DNA of 64,000 bases from UBA3478 sp965662045 (GCA_965662045.1 CBFIGE010000010.1:37624-101623); one strand, 5' to 3'. Positions 25,479 to 34,709 are shown, counted from the first letter of the stretch. A program made the numbers and translations. Notes: generated from the sequence alone by a model not told the origin.

Positions 25479-26205
25479 TCTTAAATTTTACACTCTGATT
25501 GACTAGGTATTCAATCAACTCGAATTCGTTTTCTTTTTTGATTAGACTTGGGTCTAATTCTTGAGCGTCACAATAACTCAAAAAGGCTTCTACTTCATCG
25601 GGCTTTAGTTTTAAATCCAGTATGAAAAATTCAGGTTCGTAGACCGTGCGTAAAACTTCACTTAATTTTATAGTCATTACTTCCTCGCTCTCATTTTCTG
25701 AGGTAAGTAATTTTTGCATGGCTCGGTATATAGAAACGAAATTTAGACCGTTTTGTATACCGCGCACTGATTTTGACATGGCGACATTTTGAGTCTTACT
25801 CCCTCGGTCTGTCTCGTATTCATAGCCTTTAAAACGTTCATTTTCGACAGACAAAAAAGCCTCTTGGTTTTCAGGACGTACAACGACTTCCTCCAGTGCA
25901 GTCACCTTTTCTTCAACGTTGACCACCAACCTTCTATTAGTCAACATTTCTTGGGTCACTTCTATTACTTTAAGCTCGTAATTTACGGCCGTAAAAACGA
26001 GGTCGTCGCCCAAAGAAACTTCAATGGCAAAGGCCCCTTTTTCATCTGTAATAGTCATGGTCTCTTTAGAGGCATTAATCACGTTTTGATTCATTACAAA
26101 ACTATTTTGATATAAAACCTGACCTCTTAAAATTTCACTTTTTTGTGCCAAAAGTGTTGAACTCAAACCAATAAAAAGTACAAAAGCGTAACATCCTAAT
26201 CTCAT
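25462..26205 (-). CDS. Carboxypeptidase-like regulatory domain protein A, exported
   Basis: A 247-residue protein with a signal peptide (1-20). A CarboxypepD_reg-like domain spans about 23-110 (ITDEKGAFAIEVSLGDDLVFTAVNY), with a helical C-terminal part. Like its downstream paralog it ends without a TonB-dependent barrel, so it is a free periplasmic or surface protein. The shared motifs are xITDxxGxFxIxxSxGDxxVF and a LEEVVV/LEGVTL strand. It is the first gene of the unit leading to the M1 peptidase. Function is unknown. Confidence 0.8.
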   Translation of the reverse strand: MRLGCYAFVLFIGLSSTLLAQKSEILRGQVLYQNSFVMNQNVINASKETMTITDEKGAFAIEVSLGDDLVFTAVNYELKVIEVTQEMLTNRRLVVNVEEKVTALEEVVVRPENQEAFLSVENERFKGYEYETDRGSKTQNVAMSKSVRGIQNGLNFVSIYRAMQKLLTSENESEEVMTIKLSEVLRTVYEPEFFILDLKLKPDEVEAFLSYCDAQELDPSLIKKENEFELIEYLVNQSVKFKSEIDL

Positions 26206-26234
26206 AGACTTAAAAGTACTAATTTTATCGACAA

Positions 26235-26687
26235 ATGAAGGAACTTATCAAAGAGGTTAGTGCAAAGGAATGCTTTCCAGTAAGACATGCCGTTTTAAGA
26301 AAAGGAAGGCCATTATCTTCTTGTGCTTTTGAAGATGACCAAAATGAAAATTGCTTTCATTTAGGTCTTTTCCTCAAAAGTGAAATTGTCGCAATTGCGA
26401 GCTTTATACCCAGGGGATTTCCTGATCAAAAAATGATTAAAACCTCTTTTCAACTCAGAGGAATGGCAGTTTTAGAAGCTCATCAAGGAAGAGGTTTTGG
26501 CGGCCAATTATTGAGACACGGTCTAGATCTATTAAAAGAACGAGGAGTACACATTTTGTGGATGAATGCGCGAATAGGTGCGGTTGCGTTTTACCAAAAA
26601 CTTGAATTTTCGTCAATTGGGGACTTATTTGATATACCACCTATTGGGGTGCACCAAATGATGTACAAAGTAATACAAAATGAATAG
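26235..26687 (+). CDS. GNAT-family N-acetyltransferase
   Basis: A 150-residue GCN5-related acetyltransferase. The acetyl-CoA-binding motif is RGMAVLEAHQGRGFGGQLL (about 76-94), with the Q-x-x-G-x-G/A core QGRGFG. It is followed by WMNARIGAVAFYQKLEF, the usual motif B region. The acceptor substrate is unknown. It is divergent from the carboxypeptidase-like unit with only 29 bases between the starts, and its end overlaps the M15 peptidase gene by 8 bases (ATGAATAG). Confidence 0.88.
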   Translation: MKELIKEVSAKECFPVRHAVLRKGRPLSSCAFEDDQNENCFHLGLFLKSEIVAIASFIPRGFPDQKMIKTSFQLRGMAVLEAHQGRGFGGQLLRHGLDLLKERGVHILWMNARIGAVAFYQKLEFSSIGDLFDIPPIGVHQMMYKVIQNE

Positions 26688-27420
26688 AAGAGATTACCTT
26701 AAAAAACAAAGCTTAGCGAGTATTGGTCTGCTGTTTACATCAACTCTTTGCGCAAATCAACGAGAAGACTTTTCTTTAGATCAACTTATGGGCATAGCCA
26801 CTTTTGAAGGAATTTCAACACCAGAAGTGCAGCTTTTGCGCAAGGCATTTGAAGCCTATACTCAAATGCAAAAAGCAGCCCTAAAAGAAGGACTCTCTAT
26901 AGAGTCTGTTTCAAGTTACCGAAGTTTTGCAAGACAGAAAGCCATATTTGAACGAAAGTATTTGCGATTTACGCAAAACGATGGATTAACACCTCAGGCA
27001 GCTTTTGAAAAAATAATAGAATACTCAACAATACCCGGTACAAGTAGACATCACTGGGGCACTGAAATCGACATTATAGATGGCAGTAAACCTAGGGTAG
27101 GCGATGTTCTCCTCGAAGAGAAATTTCACGATAACGGACCCTATGTGAATCTGAAAAAATGGATGGATGTCAATGCCAAGGATTATGGCTTTTATTTGGT
27201 TTACACCAATGATATTAATCGCAAAGGGTTTAACTACGAACCATGGCATTACAGCTTTAAAGAATTGTCAAAGCCCATGCTAGACACCTATTTGAGCCAC
27301 GATCTTAAATCTGTTTTGCGCAAGGCTAATTTCGAAGGAGCTGCTCTTTTGAGCGAGGACTTAATTGAGCGCTATATACAAGAGCACATCAAGGATATAA
27401 ATCCTGAATTGCGTTCTTAA
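26680..27420 (+). CDS. M15-family D-alanyl-D-alanine carboxypeptidase (VanY-like)
   Basis: A 246-residue exported peptidase with an N-terminal signal beginning MNRRDYLKKQSLASIGLLF; the RR pair makes Tat export possible. Zinc ligands fall in SRHHWGTEIDI (HxxGxxxD-type, about 121-131) and the late WHYSF motif. SVSSYRSFARQ is the conserved arginine-containing lead-in. Such enzymes trim the terminal D-Ala of peptidoglycan stem peptides. It overlaps the acetyltransferase gene by 8 bases, and gpmI follows with its own -7 box. Confidence 0.87.
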   Translation: MNRRDYLKKQSLASIGLLFTSTLCANQREDFSLDQLMGIATFEGISTPEVQLLRKAFEAYTQMQKAALKEGLSIESVSSYRSFARQKAIFERKYLRFTQNDGLTPQAAFEKIIEYSTIPGTSRHHWGTEIDIIDGSKPRVGDVLLEEKFHDNGPYVNLKKWMDVNAKDYGFYLVYTNDINRKGFNYEPWHYSFKELSKPMLDTYLSHDLKSVLRKANFEGAALLSEDLIERYIQEHIKDINPELRS

Positions 27421-27437
27421 TTTTATGCTGAATCCAG

Positions 27438-27445
27438 TACATTTG
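27438..27445 (+). promoter_or_regulatory. Candidate -7 box for gpmI
   Basis: TACATTTG is a perfect TAnnTTTG match 17 bases before the gpmI ATG. The -33 match is poor. Confidence 0.4.
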
Positions 27446-27462
27446 CAGCATATTTAGCACAG

Positions 27463-28986
27463 ATGAACAAGAATGTACTACTAATGATTTTAGATGGTTG
27501 GGGAATTTCTCCTGACCCCAAAGTTTCTGCCGTCACCCAGGCAAACACTCCATTTTACGACAAGGCTCTAAAAACCTATTCCAACGCCACACTAAAGACT
27601 TATGGAATGGACGTTGGATTGCCTGAAGGACAAATGGGTAACTCTGAAGTTGGACACATGAATATTGGTGCAGGAAGAATTGTTTATCAGGATTTTGCAA
27701 GAATAAATAAGGCCATTTCAGAAAACACCTTCAAAGATGAAAAAAATTTGAAATCAGCATTAGCTTACGCAGCTCAAAATAAAAAGCCAATTCATTTGCT
27801 TGGGCTCCTTAGCGATGGTGGTGTACATTCTCACATTAACCACCTCAAAGCACTTATCCAAATATGTGAGGCCAATGGGCATCCGAAAACTTATATACAC
27901 GCTTTTACCGATGGACGAGATGTGGACCCCAAAAGCGGAAAACAATTTATCGCTGATGTATTGGCCGCCTCTGATTCCTCGAAAACAAATTTAGTCAGTA
28001 TTATTGGACGCTATTACGCCATGGATAGAGATAAGCGATGGGAACGCGTCAAGCAGGCCTATGACTTATTAGTCAAAGGAGAAGGCGTATCAACTGAACA
28101 TCCCATAGAAAAAATGGACTCCTTTTATTCCAATGACATTACAGATGAGTTTATAACTCCAGTTACTGTAGGTGACAAGCAACTTATTCAGTCTTCAAGA
28201 ATGAAGTCAGGAGATGTAGTTATATTCTTCAATTTTAGAACCGACAGAGGTCGAGAACTCACCGAGGTACTCACGCAATTAGAACATGCCGACCAGGATA
28301 TGAAGCCTCTTGATTTGAATTTTCTAACCATGACAAACTACGACGAAAACTTCAAAGGTATAGAAGTTATCTACGATAAGGATAAACTCAGTGATACCCT
28401 AGGAGAAGTCATTTCAAAGGCTGGATCCTCACAATTACGTATCGCAGAGACTGAAAAATATCCTCACGTCACCTTCTTTTTTAACGGTGGTAGAGAAGAA
28501 GAATTTGAAGGCGAAAAACGTATTTTATGTCCTTCACCAAAAGTGGCTACCTATGACGAAAAACCCGAAATGAGTGCTTTTGAAATTACTGAGGCTGTCA
28601 TAGAAAGTATAGAAAATGACCATCCTAATTTCATATGTTTGAATTTTGCAAACCCAGATATGGTAGGGCATACAGGAATTATGAGTGCAGCAGTTAAAGC
28701 TGTAGAAACAGTAGATGAATGTACTTCTAAAATCGTCGAGAGTGCTTTGCAACAAGACATGAGTATTATTATCATCGCCGACCACGGAAACTGTGATACC
28801 ATGGTTAATGAAGATCAAAGTCCGAACACGGCACACACCGTTAATCCTGTTCCGATTATTCTTATCGACAAGGAAGGCACAAAAATCAAAGATGGAATTC
28901 TTGGAGATATCGCACCGACAGTGTTAGATTTAATGGGTATTGATCAACCTGATGAAATGACTCAACACTCCTTAATCACAAATTAA
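27463..28986 (+). CDS. gpmI: 2,3-bisphosphoglycerate-independent phosphoglycerate mutase
   Basis: A manganese-dependent glycolytic enzyme that interconverts 3- and 2-phosphoglycerate. The 507-residue length is standard. D11 in LDGWG and the phosphorylated serine S61 in MGNSEVGHMNIGAGR are present. So are the HAFTDGRDVDP and GRYYAMDRDKRW motifs and the C-terminal metal motifs NPDMVGHTG, ADHGNCD and TAHTVNPVP. Its own -7 box suggests independent transcription. The map gene begins 6 bases after its stop. Confidence 0.96.
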   Translation: MNKNVLLMILDGWGISPDPKVSAVTQANTPFYDKALKTYSNATLKTYGMDVGLPEGQMGNSEVGHMNIGAGRIVYQDFARINKAISENTFKDEKNLKSALAYAAQNKKPIHLLGLLSDGGVHSHINHLKALIQICEANGHPKTYIHAFTDGRDVDPKSGKQFIADVLAASDSSKTNLVSIIGRYYAMDRDKRWERVKQAYDLLVKGEGVSTEHPIEKMDSFYSNDITDEFITPVTVGDKQLIQSSRMKSGDVVIFFNFRTDRGRELTEVLTQLEHADQDMKPLDLNFLTMTNYDENFKGIEVIYDKDKLSDTLGEVISKAGSSQLRIAETEKYPHVTFFFNGGREEEFEGEKRILCPSPKVATYDEKPEMSAFEITEAVIESIENDHPNFICLNFANPDMVGHTGIMSAAVKAVETVDECTSKIVESALQQDMSIIIIADHGNCDTMVNEDQSPNTAHTVNPVPIILIDKEGTKIKDGILGDIAPTVLDLMGIDQPDEMTQHSLITN

Positions 28987-28992
28987 GATCTA

Positions 28993-29802
28993 ATGGTACT
29001 TAAGTCAAAAGAAGAATTAATACTAATGCATGAGAGCGCAAGACTCGTTTCTAAAACGCTAGGGATGTTGGCTAGCGAAATCAAGCCCGGAGCTCATCCG
29101 CTAAAGCTTGATCAAATGGCCGAAGAGTTTATAAGAGATCACAAAGGATCTCCAGGATTCTTAAATATGTATGGATTTCCAAACACCTTAAATTGGAGTC
29201 CTAATGAGCAAGTCGTTCACGGAATTCCTGGAGATACTCCACTTCAAGAAGGAGACGTGATTTCTGTGGATTGTGGTGTACTCAAGAATGAATTTTATGG
29301 AGATCACGCATACACATTTGAAGTTGGTGAAGTTGATAAAGAGGTTAAAAGACTATTGCAAACCACACGAGAATCTCTTTATGTCGGAGTTTCTCATTTT
29401 AAGGTCAACAACCGAGTGGGAGATGTAGGCCATGCCATCCAAAAATATTGTGAGGATGCAGGATATGGTGTTGTTAGAGAATTGGTCGGTCATGGCTTGG
29501 GAAAAAAATTGCATGAGAGTCCAGAAATGCCCAATTACGGTAAACGTGGATGGGGAAAAAAATTTCAAGAAGGCCTTGCGGTAGCAATAGAACCAATGAT
29601 TAATATGGGAACACATCGTGTTGTGCAACTTAAGGATGGCTGGAGTATTGTAACTGCGGACAAAATGCCTTCTGCGCATTTCGAGCACAATGTAGCGATT
29701 GTCGATGGTGTTCCAAAGCTCTTATCAACATTTGACTATGTGCACGAGGCGCTGGGTATTTCTACAAAAGAAGAGGACCCCTATCGATGGGAAATAACAT
29801 AA
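28993..29802 (+). CDS. map: Type I methionine aminopeptidase
   Basis: This enzyme removes the initiator methionine from nascent proteins. The 269-residue pita-bread-fold enzyme has the five metal ligands at D93, D104, H167, E200 and E231, in SVDCGV, YGDHA, GHGLG, AIEPM and FEHNV. There is no N-terminal zinc-finger extension. It is not beside secY or infA as in many bacteria; here it follows gpmI after 6 bases and precedes a methyltransferase gene after 3 bases. Confidence 0.96.
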   Translation: MVLKSKEELILMHESARLVSKTLGMLASEIKPGAHPLKLDQMAEEFIRDHKGSPGFLNMYGFPNTLNWSPNEQVVHGIPGDTPLQEGDVISVDCGVLKNEFYGDHAYTFEVGEVDKEVKRLLQTTRESLYVGVSHFKVNNRVGDVGHAIQKYCEDAGYGVVRELVGHGLGKKLHESPEMPNYGKRGWGKKFQEGLAVAIEPMINMGTHRVVQLKDGWSIVTADKMPSAHFEHNVAIVDGVPKLLSTFDYVHEALGISTKEEDPYRWEIT

Positions 29803-29805
29803 ACT

Positions 29806-30591
29806 ATGCTTGTTAGGCTCGTTAAAAGTATTTTAAATAGTATACCTAGACCCCTACTGATAAAAATCAGTTTATGGCTTAGACCTTTTATTGCTTTTTT
29901 CTATGCAGGAACGACCTATAAAGACCCTATAGACCAAAGAAGCTATCGCAAGTTCTTACCCTATGGGTATAAAAAAATTCGAGAAGGAGTTCTCGCCCCA
30001 GGAACCTTTTCACTGGAAAGACATCGATTTCTTTGGTTGTTTTTAAAAACAAAGACTAACTTTTTTAATCTGTCTACTCCTATTAAGTTGTTGCATATGG
30101 CGCCAGAACAAGCGTTCTACAAACGTTTTAAAAACCTTTCGCATATCGATTACATCAGTTGTGACTTAGATTCTCCAATCGCCGAAGTCCAGGCAGATAT
30201 CTGTGCTTTACCTTTCGAAAACAATTTCTTTGATGTGATTTTATGCAATCATGTTCTCGAGCATATTAAAAAAGATCAAGACGCGCTTACTGAATTGTAT
30301 CGGGTATTAAAACCTGGTGGATGGGGAATATTTCAAGTACCCATTGACTACAGCCGTAGCAAGACTTTTGAAGACGATTCTATTGAAGATAAAGAAAAAC
30401 GAACAGAAATTTTTGGACAGTATGATCACCTTCGTATTTATGGAATGGATTTTTTCGATAAGCTTGAAAATCATGACTTTTTGGTTCAAAAAATCGCCGT
30501 GTCAGAACTCTACAACAAGAAAGAAATTGAAAGGTATAGACTAGATAAAACTGAAATACTGCCTTTTGTACAAAAATCAATCGATAAGTAA
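29806..30591 (+). CDS. Class I SAM-dependent methyltransferase
   Basis: A 261-residue protein of the Methyltransf_11 type. The SAM-binding core differs from the textbook glycine-rich loop: LLHMAPEQAFYKRFK (about 94-108) stands in the motif I position. It is followed by YISCDLD, the acidic motif II, DICALPFENNFFDVILCNHVLEHIKKD and LKPGGWGIFQVP. This pattern occurs in Bacteroidota methyltransferases of unknown substrate. It starts 3 bases after map and overlaps the convergent apbE gene by 15 bases. Confidence 0.82.
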   Translation: MLVRLVKSILNSIPRPLLIKISLWLRPFIAFFYAGTTYKDPIDQRSYRKFLPYGYKKIREGVLAPGTFSLERHRFLWLFLKTKTNFFNLSTPIKLLHMAPEQAFYKRFKNLSHIDYISCDLDSPIAEVQADICALPFENNFFDVILCNHVLEHIKKDQDALTELYRVLKPGGWGIFQVPIDYSRSKTFEDDSIEDKEKRTEIFGQYDHLRIYGMDFFDKLENHDFLVQKIAVSELYNKKEIERYRLDKTEILPFVQKSIDK

Positions 30592-31572
30592 GGCTTCAAA
30601 TTCTGGAGAAAACCACTCTTTAATTTCTCCTTGCTCGTCACTGTAAATGATGTAAGCCCATAAATCGGAACGACCTTTTAAAATAGAAAGTGACTTTGGC
30701 AAATCCATCACCATGAAGGATGTGGCCCAAGCATCAGCAGTAGCGCAGTCATTAGCAATCACAGAGGTCGCTAAAACGTTAGACATTTTGGCCGCGCCTT
30801 TAAAAGGGTCTATGGTGTGTACATATTTGTTACCCTTTTCATCCACTCTAAATTTTCTGTAATTACCTGAGGAAGCCATAGCCTTATCGCTAAACTGAAT
30901 TTTTTGTTTGAGTACTCGTTCTTCAAAGTGCTGCGGATCGTCAATTCCAACAGTCCAAGCTCGCAATGAATCAAGATTTTGTCCTTTGGCTACGATCTCA
31001 CCTCCCAATTCAATCAAATAATTAGCACCACCACTTTGAGCTAAATAGGATGCAATTAGGTCTAAGGTGTAACCTTTAGCAATGGCATTAAAATCAAATT
31101 GTGTGTTGGGATTCGCTTTTAGCAGGACATTTTGTTTCAAGGCTAATTTATCAAAGCCAACATATTGTAAAAGACTATCTCGTAGCTCATCTGTCACATC
31201 TATTGGCTTATCTGCTCCAAAACCATAGGCGTTTACAAATATGCCAACAGTGGGGTCAAAATAGCCGTCAGTTTCTTCGTGAATTTGTTTGGCTAGATTA
31301 AATACAATTTTGAATTGATCGTCAACAACTATATTTTCTTCACCTCTATTAATTCGACTTATCAAAGAATTGGGTCTATAGGTCGACATTGAATTATTTG
31401 CCGATTCCACAATGGAATCTACCGCATTCTGTAAGCGAGATGGCTGGATGTTACAATCGTAACACACAATGCCATAGGTGGTTCCTAAAGCGCTGCCTTG
31501 TATACGAATCACTTCGTTTTTTGGGGTACAAGAAATCCCGAGAAATAAAGCAATTAAAATATACGTTCTCAT
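30577..31572 (-). CDS. apbE: FAD:protein FMN transferase ApbE, lipoprotein
   Basis: A flavin transferase that attaches FMN covalently to threonines of NqrB and NqrC using FAD. The 331-residue protein starts MRTYILIALFLGISC, a lipoprotein signal with lipidated C15, placing the enzyme on the outer face of the membrane. Visible are MSTYRPNSLISRIN, DPTVGIFVNAYGFG, DFNAIAKGYTLDLIA, LIELGGEI and the HTIDPFKG metal region. It lies downstream of nqrABCDEF, whose subunits are its substrates, and overlaps the preceding 122-residue gene by 4 bases (ATGA). Confidence 0.95.
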   Translation of the reverse strand: MRTYILIALFLGISCTPKNEVIRIQGSALGTTYGIVCYDCNIQPSRLQNAVDSIVESANNSMSTYRPNSLISRINRGEENIVVDDQFKIVFNLAKQIHEETDGYFDPTVGIFVNAYGFGADKPIDVTDELRDSLLQYVGFDKLALKQNVLLKANPNTQFDFNAIAKGYTLDLIASYLAQSGGANYLIELGGEIVAKGQNLDSLRAWTVGIDDPQHFEERVLKQKIQFSDKAMASSGNYRKFRVDEKGNKYVHTIDPFKGAAKMSNVLATSVIANDCATADAWATSFMVMDLPKSLSILKGRSDLWAYIIYSDEQGEIKEWFSPEFEALLID

Positions 31573-31937
31573 AAAAATTCTTTAATGGGAATCATCCCCT
31601 TAAAATTAATTTCATAGGGTTGATTTAACAGTACAGCTTCGGCTTTGTCATCAGCATTATACAAACCCACTCCAGCGTAATAAGACATAGCCTCAAATTT
31701 CTCAGCATGGTCTTTTACTTTGGTCAACAGCTTGAGATCGGGTGCAAGAGGATCCTCAGGATAGGGAACTGCCCGCACGACGATAAAGTGTGTTTTTTTC
31801 TCCTTAAGACAAACAAACTGTGGGTTTTTCTTAGGTTTAGAATTTACTGCTAAAAACTCAAATCCATTCTGCTCGAGTTCCTTACCCACAATATTCATAG
31901 CTAAGTTATGCAACTCTTGTTCGGTTAATTTTCGCAC
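31569..31937 (-). CDS. Uncharacterised 122-aa protein between nqrF and apbE
   Basis: A soluble 122-residue protein with no signal peptide or membrane helix and the pattern of a small alpha/beta domain. It has an N-terminal helix LTEQELHNLAMNIVGKEL, strands FEFLAV, FVCLKE and HFIVVRAVPYPEDP, and a helix with KVKDHAEKFEAMSYYAGVGLYNADD. Related proteins in Flavobacteriia are often named NqrF because of position, but it has no ferredoxin or flavin-reductase motif. It begins 35 bases after nqrF and its stop overlaps the apbE start (ATGA). A role in Nqr assembly or flavinylation is possible from context. Confidence 0.75.
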   Translation of the reverse strand: MRKLTEQELHNLAMNIVGKELEQNGFEFLAVNSKPKKNPQFVCLKEKKTHFIVVRAVPYPEDPLAPDLKLLTKVKDHAEKFEAMSYYAGVGLYNADDKAEAVLLNQPYEINFKGMIPIKEFL

Positions 31938-31971
31938 CCTTATCTTCTAAAACCTGATTCCTGTAGCGGGA

Positions 31972-33279
31972 TTATCCCCCAAAATCATCAAATCGAATAT
32001 GCTCGTCTGGAATACCGAAATCTTCTCCCATTTTTTGAACTGCTTGATTCATAAGTGGAGGGCCACAGAAGTACAATTCAATATCTTCTGGACTTTCGTG
32101 ATTATTGAGATAGTTATCGATTACACAATTGTGAATGAATCCAACAAATCCGTCTCCATCGTTATCATTGATGTCTTTCTTCACTTTCCAATTGTCCTCT
32201 TCTTGAGGCTCAGAGAGTGCCAAATAAAATTTGAAATTTGGAAATTCTCGTTCTAAGGCTCTAAAATGTTCTAAATAAAATAATTCTCTTTTGGAACGCC
32301 CTCCATACCAATAGGTTACTTTTCTGTTGGTTTTTAGCGTCCTGAAGAGATGATATAAGTGAGAACGCATTGGAGCCATTCCTGCACCACCTCCAACATA
32401 AAGCATTTCAGATTCTGATTCATGGATGAAGAATTCACCAAAAGGACCAGATATCGTTACTTCATCACCTGGTTTGAGTCCAAAAATATACGATGAAGCA
32501 ACTCCAGGATTTACGTCCATCCAATCGCCTTTAGCACGATCGAAAGGAGGGGTCGCTATTCTAACATTTAACATAATTTCTCTTCCTTCCGCAGGAAAAG
32601 AGGCCATTGAGTATGCACGCTCGACGAGTTCTGTGTTTTTCATCACCAAAGGCCAGAGCTTGAATTTATCCCATTCAGCTTTAAATTTCATCGGTGTTTC
32701 GTGCTCCTCTGGGTGTGCTGTGATATCCATATCAGCATAGCGCACCTCACAAGGTGGAATTTCGATTTGAATATATCCTCCCGCTTTGTAATTCATTTCC
32801 TCTGGAATCTCAACCACGAATTCTTTGATGAATGAGGCTACATTGTAATTACGGACCACCTTGGCTTGCCATTTTTTGATTCCAAAAACCTCTTCAGGAA
32901 TGGTGATTTCCATATCCTGTTTTACTTTCACTTGGCAGGCTAAACGCGCACCGCCATGTAACTCTTTTTTAGAAAAGTGTGGTGTTTCAGTTGGAAGCGC
33001 TTCTCCTCCTCCAGCTAAAACATGACATTCACATTGAATGCAAGATCCACCACCTCCACACGCCGAAGGCAAAAATATTTTTTGATTGCCTAGTGTTGTC
33101 AAAAGTGAATCTCCTGAAGCCACTTCAATTTCACGCTCTCCATTGAGAAGAATTTTAACTGGCCCAGAAGGCGCTAATTTTTCTTTCGTAAATAACAACA
33201 AGGCAACCAACGCTAAAATTAACGTCAAGAAAGCTGCCACTGTAATTGCTATTGTACCACCTATTGCTGCTAAAGTCAT
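31972..33279 (-). CDS. nqrF: Na+-translocating NADH:quinone reductase subunit F
   Basis: The NADH-oxidising entry subunit of Na+-NQR, which couples NADH oxidation to sodium export. The 435-residue protein has one N-terminal membrane helix (about 8-30) and a [2Fe-2S] ferredoxin domain with ligands C74, C80, C83 and C115. The FAD domain carries the RAYSMAS motif, and the NAD-binding domain includes VGGGAGMAPMRSH and the C-terminal YFCGPPLMN. It is the last of the six subunit genes and follows nqrE by 10 bases. Confidence 0.96.
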   Translation of the reverse strand: MTLAAIGGTIAITVAAFLTLILALVALLLFTKEKLAPSGPVKILLNGEREIEVASGDSLLTTLGNQKIFLPSACGGGGSCIQCECHVLAGGGEALPTETPHFSKKELHGGARLACQVKVKQDMEITIPEEVFGIKKWQAKVVRNYNVASFIKEFVVEIPEEMNYKAGGYIQIEIPPCEVRYADMDITAHPEEHETPMKFKAEWDKFKLWPLVMKNTELVERAYSMASFPAEGREIMLNVRIATPPFDRAKGDWMDVNPGVASSYIFGLKPGDEVTISGPFGEFFIHESESEMLYVGGGAGMAPMRSHLYHLFRTLKTNRKVTYWYGGRSKRELFYLEHFRALEREFPNFKFYLALSEPQEEDNWKVKKDINDNDGDGFVGFIHNCVIDNYLNNHESPEDIELYFCGPPLMNQAVQKMGEDFGIPDEHIRFDDFGG

Positions 33280-33289
33280 TTGAACGGTA

Positions 33290-34048
33290 TTAAGGATTTA
33301 GTACTAAGTCTTTGTTTGTTTCTTCAGTCTCTTGGTCTATTTCGGTATCATCTTGATTCTGAGCCAACACCTTGATGTCAACCGGAGCAATTGATTCAAC
33401 TACCTCTTCGGCTGCTGGAGGTTCATTATCTCCTGTAAGCATCCCACCAAAACTTTGGAAACCAATCCCCATAAGTCCAGTAATTATAAAGGTGATTCCC
33501 AAACCTCGTAATGGCCCAGGAACTGCTGAATATCTAATTTTTTCTCGAATTGCTGCGATTGCTAGAATAGCTAGAAACCATCCAATACCAGAAGAGAAAC
33601 CGTAATTTAAAGCGAGTGCAAAACTCGAAATTTCACGAGCCTGCATAAAAAGTGAACCCCCTAAAATAGCACAATTCACCGCAATTAGTGGTAAAAAGAT
33701 ACCCAGCGAGTTATACAGCGCTGGAGAAAACTTCTCTACCACAATTTCGACCAACTGAACCATAGTTGCAATCGTAGCAATAAACAAAATAAAGGACAGG
33801 AAACTTAGGTCGTAATCTATAAATTCAGGTCCTAACCAGATCAATGCCCCTTCTTGAAGAATATATTGGTCTAAAAGCCAGTTTAATGGAACAGTTACAG
33901 TTAAGACAAAAATAACCGCTGCTCCTAAACCAACTGCAGTAGCAACTTTTTTTGATACGGCTAAATAAGAGCACATACCTAAAAAGACAGCGAATACCAT
34001 GTTGTCAATAAAGATTGATTTGAAAAATAATTCTAAGTGTTCTAACAT
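33290..34048 (-). CDS. nqrE: Na+-translocating NADH:quinone reductase subunit E
   Basis: An integral membrane subunit with six helices that, with NqrD, holds an iron site inside the membrane. The cysteine ligands are visible at C26 (LGMCSYLA) and C126 (AVNCAILGG). The protein has 252 residues, about 50 more than the proteobacterial form. The extra part is an acidic C-terminal tail ending TEIDQETEETNKDLVLNP, which is probably exposed and is also found in relatives in this class. It lies 12 bases from nqrD. Confidence 0.95.
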   Translation of the reverse strand: MLEHLELFFKSIFIDNMVFAVFLGMCSYLAVSKKVATAVGLGAAVIFVLTVTVPLNWLLDQYILQEGALIWLGPEFIDYDLSFLSFILFIATIATMVQLVEIVVEKFSPALYNSLGIFLPLIAVNCAILGGSLFMQAREISSFALALNYGFSSGIGWFLAILAIAAIREKIRYSAVPGPLRGLGITFIITGLMGIGFQSFGGMLTGDNEPPAAEEVVESIAPVDIKVLAQNQDDTEIDQETEETNKDLVLNP

Positions 34049-34060
34049 AATTATTCTATT

Positions 34061-34708
34061 TTAGGCCTCTTCAATTAATGATTTATTCTGTGCGCGTTGA
34101 ATCCATATTAAAACTCCAACAACAATTAGGGCAGCTGGAGGAATGATCATAAAACCATTGTTTTCGTAACCGAAGCCATATAATCCAGTTTTAGCAATAG
34201 GATCACCTAGAACAGGAATGCCAAATAAGGTTCCTGAGCCCAATAACTCTCTTAAGAAACCGACGATGATAAGAATAACTGCATAACCAAAAGCATTTCC
34301 GATACCATCTAAAAAAGAACGCCAAGGACCATTACCTAAAGCAAATGCTTCAAATCGCCCCATGATGATACAATTGGTAATGATTAGTCCGACGAAAACC
34401 GATAAGGTCTTGCTGAGTTCGTAGGCAAATGCTTTTAACACCTGATCAACAATAATCACCAAAGCAGCGATTACAATAAGTTGTACGATAATTCTAATTT
34501 TTGAGGGAATGAGATTTCTAAGTAAAGAGATAACTACATTACCTATACCCATTACAAACAAGACTGAAATAGACATAACTACAGAAGCCTTGAGCTCTGC
34601 AGTAATGGCTAATGCTGAACAAATTCCGAGTACTTGGATGGTGATAGGATTATTGTCCGCGAGTGGATCTAGTATTAAGTTTGCGTCTTTTTTTGAAAGT
34701 AGTGCCAT
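34061..34708 (-). CDS. nqrD: Na+-translocating NADH:quinone reductase subunit D
   Basis: A 215-residue integral membrane subunit homologous to NqrE in inverted topology. The conserved iron-site cysteines are C30 (LGICSALAIT) and C113 (ITNCIIMGR). GIGNAFGYAVILIIVGFLREL forms a later helix. Together NqrD and NqrE carry electrons across the membrane in step with sodium movement. A single base separates its start from the nqrC stop. Confidence 0.95.
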   Translation of the reverse strand: MALLSKKDANLILDPLADNNPITIQVLGICSALAITAELKASVVMSISVLFVMGIGNVVISLLRNLIPSKIRIIVQLIVIAALVIIVDQVLKAFAYELSKTLSVFVGLIITNCIIMGRFEAFALGNGPWRSFLDGIGNAFGYAVILIIVGFLRELLGSGTLFGIPVLGDPIAKTGLYGFGYENNGFMIIPPAALIVVGVLIWIQRAQNKSLIEEA

Positions 34709-34709
34709 A

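Noticed and set aside
31569..31937. Naming the 122-residue gene NqrF
   Set aside because: True NqrF with its [2Fe-2S], FAD and NADH motifs is at 31972-33279; this protein has none of them.
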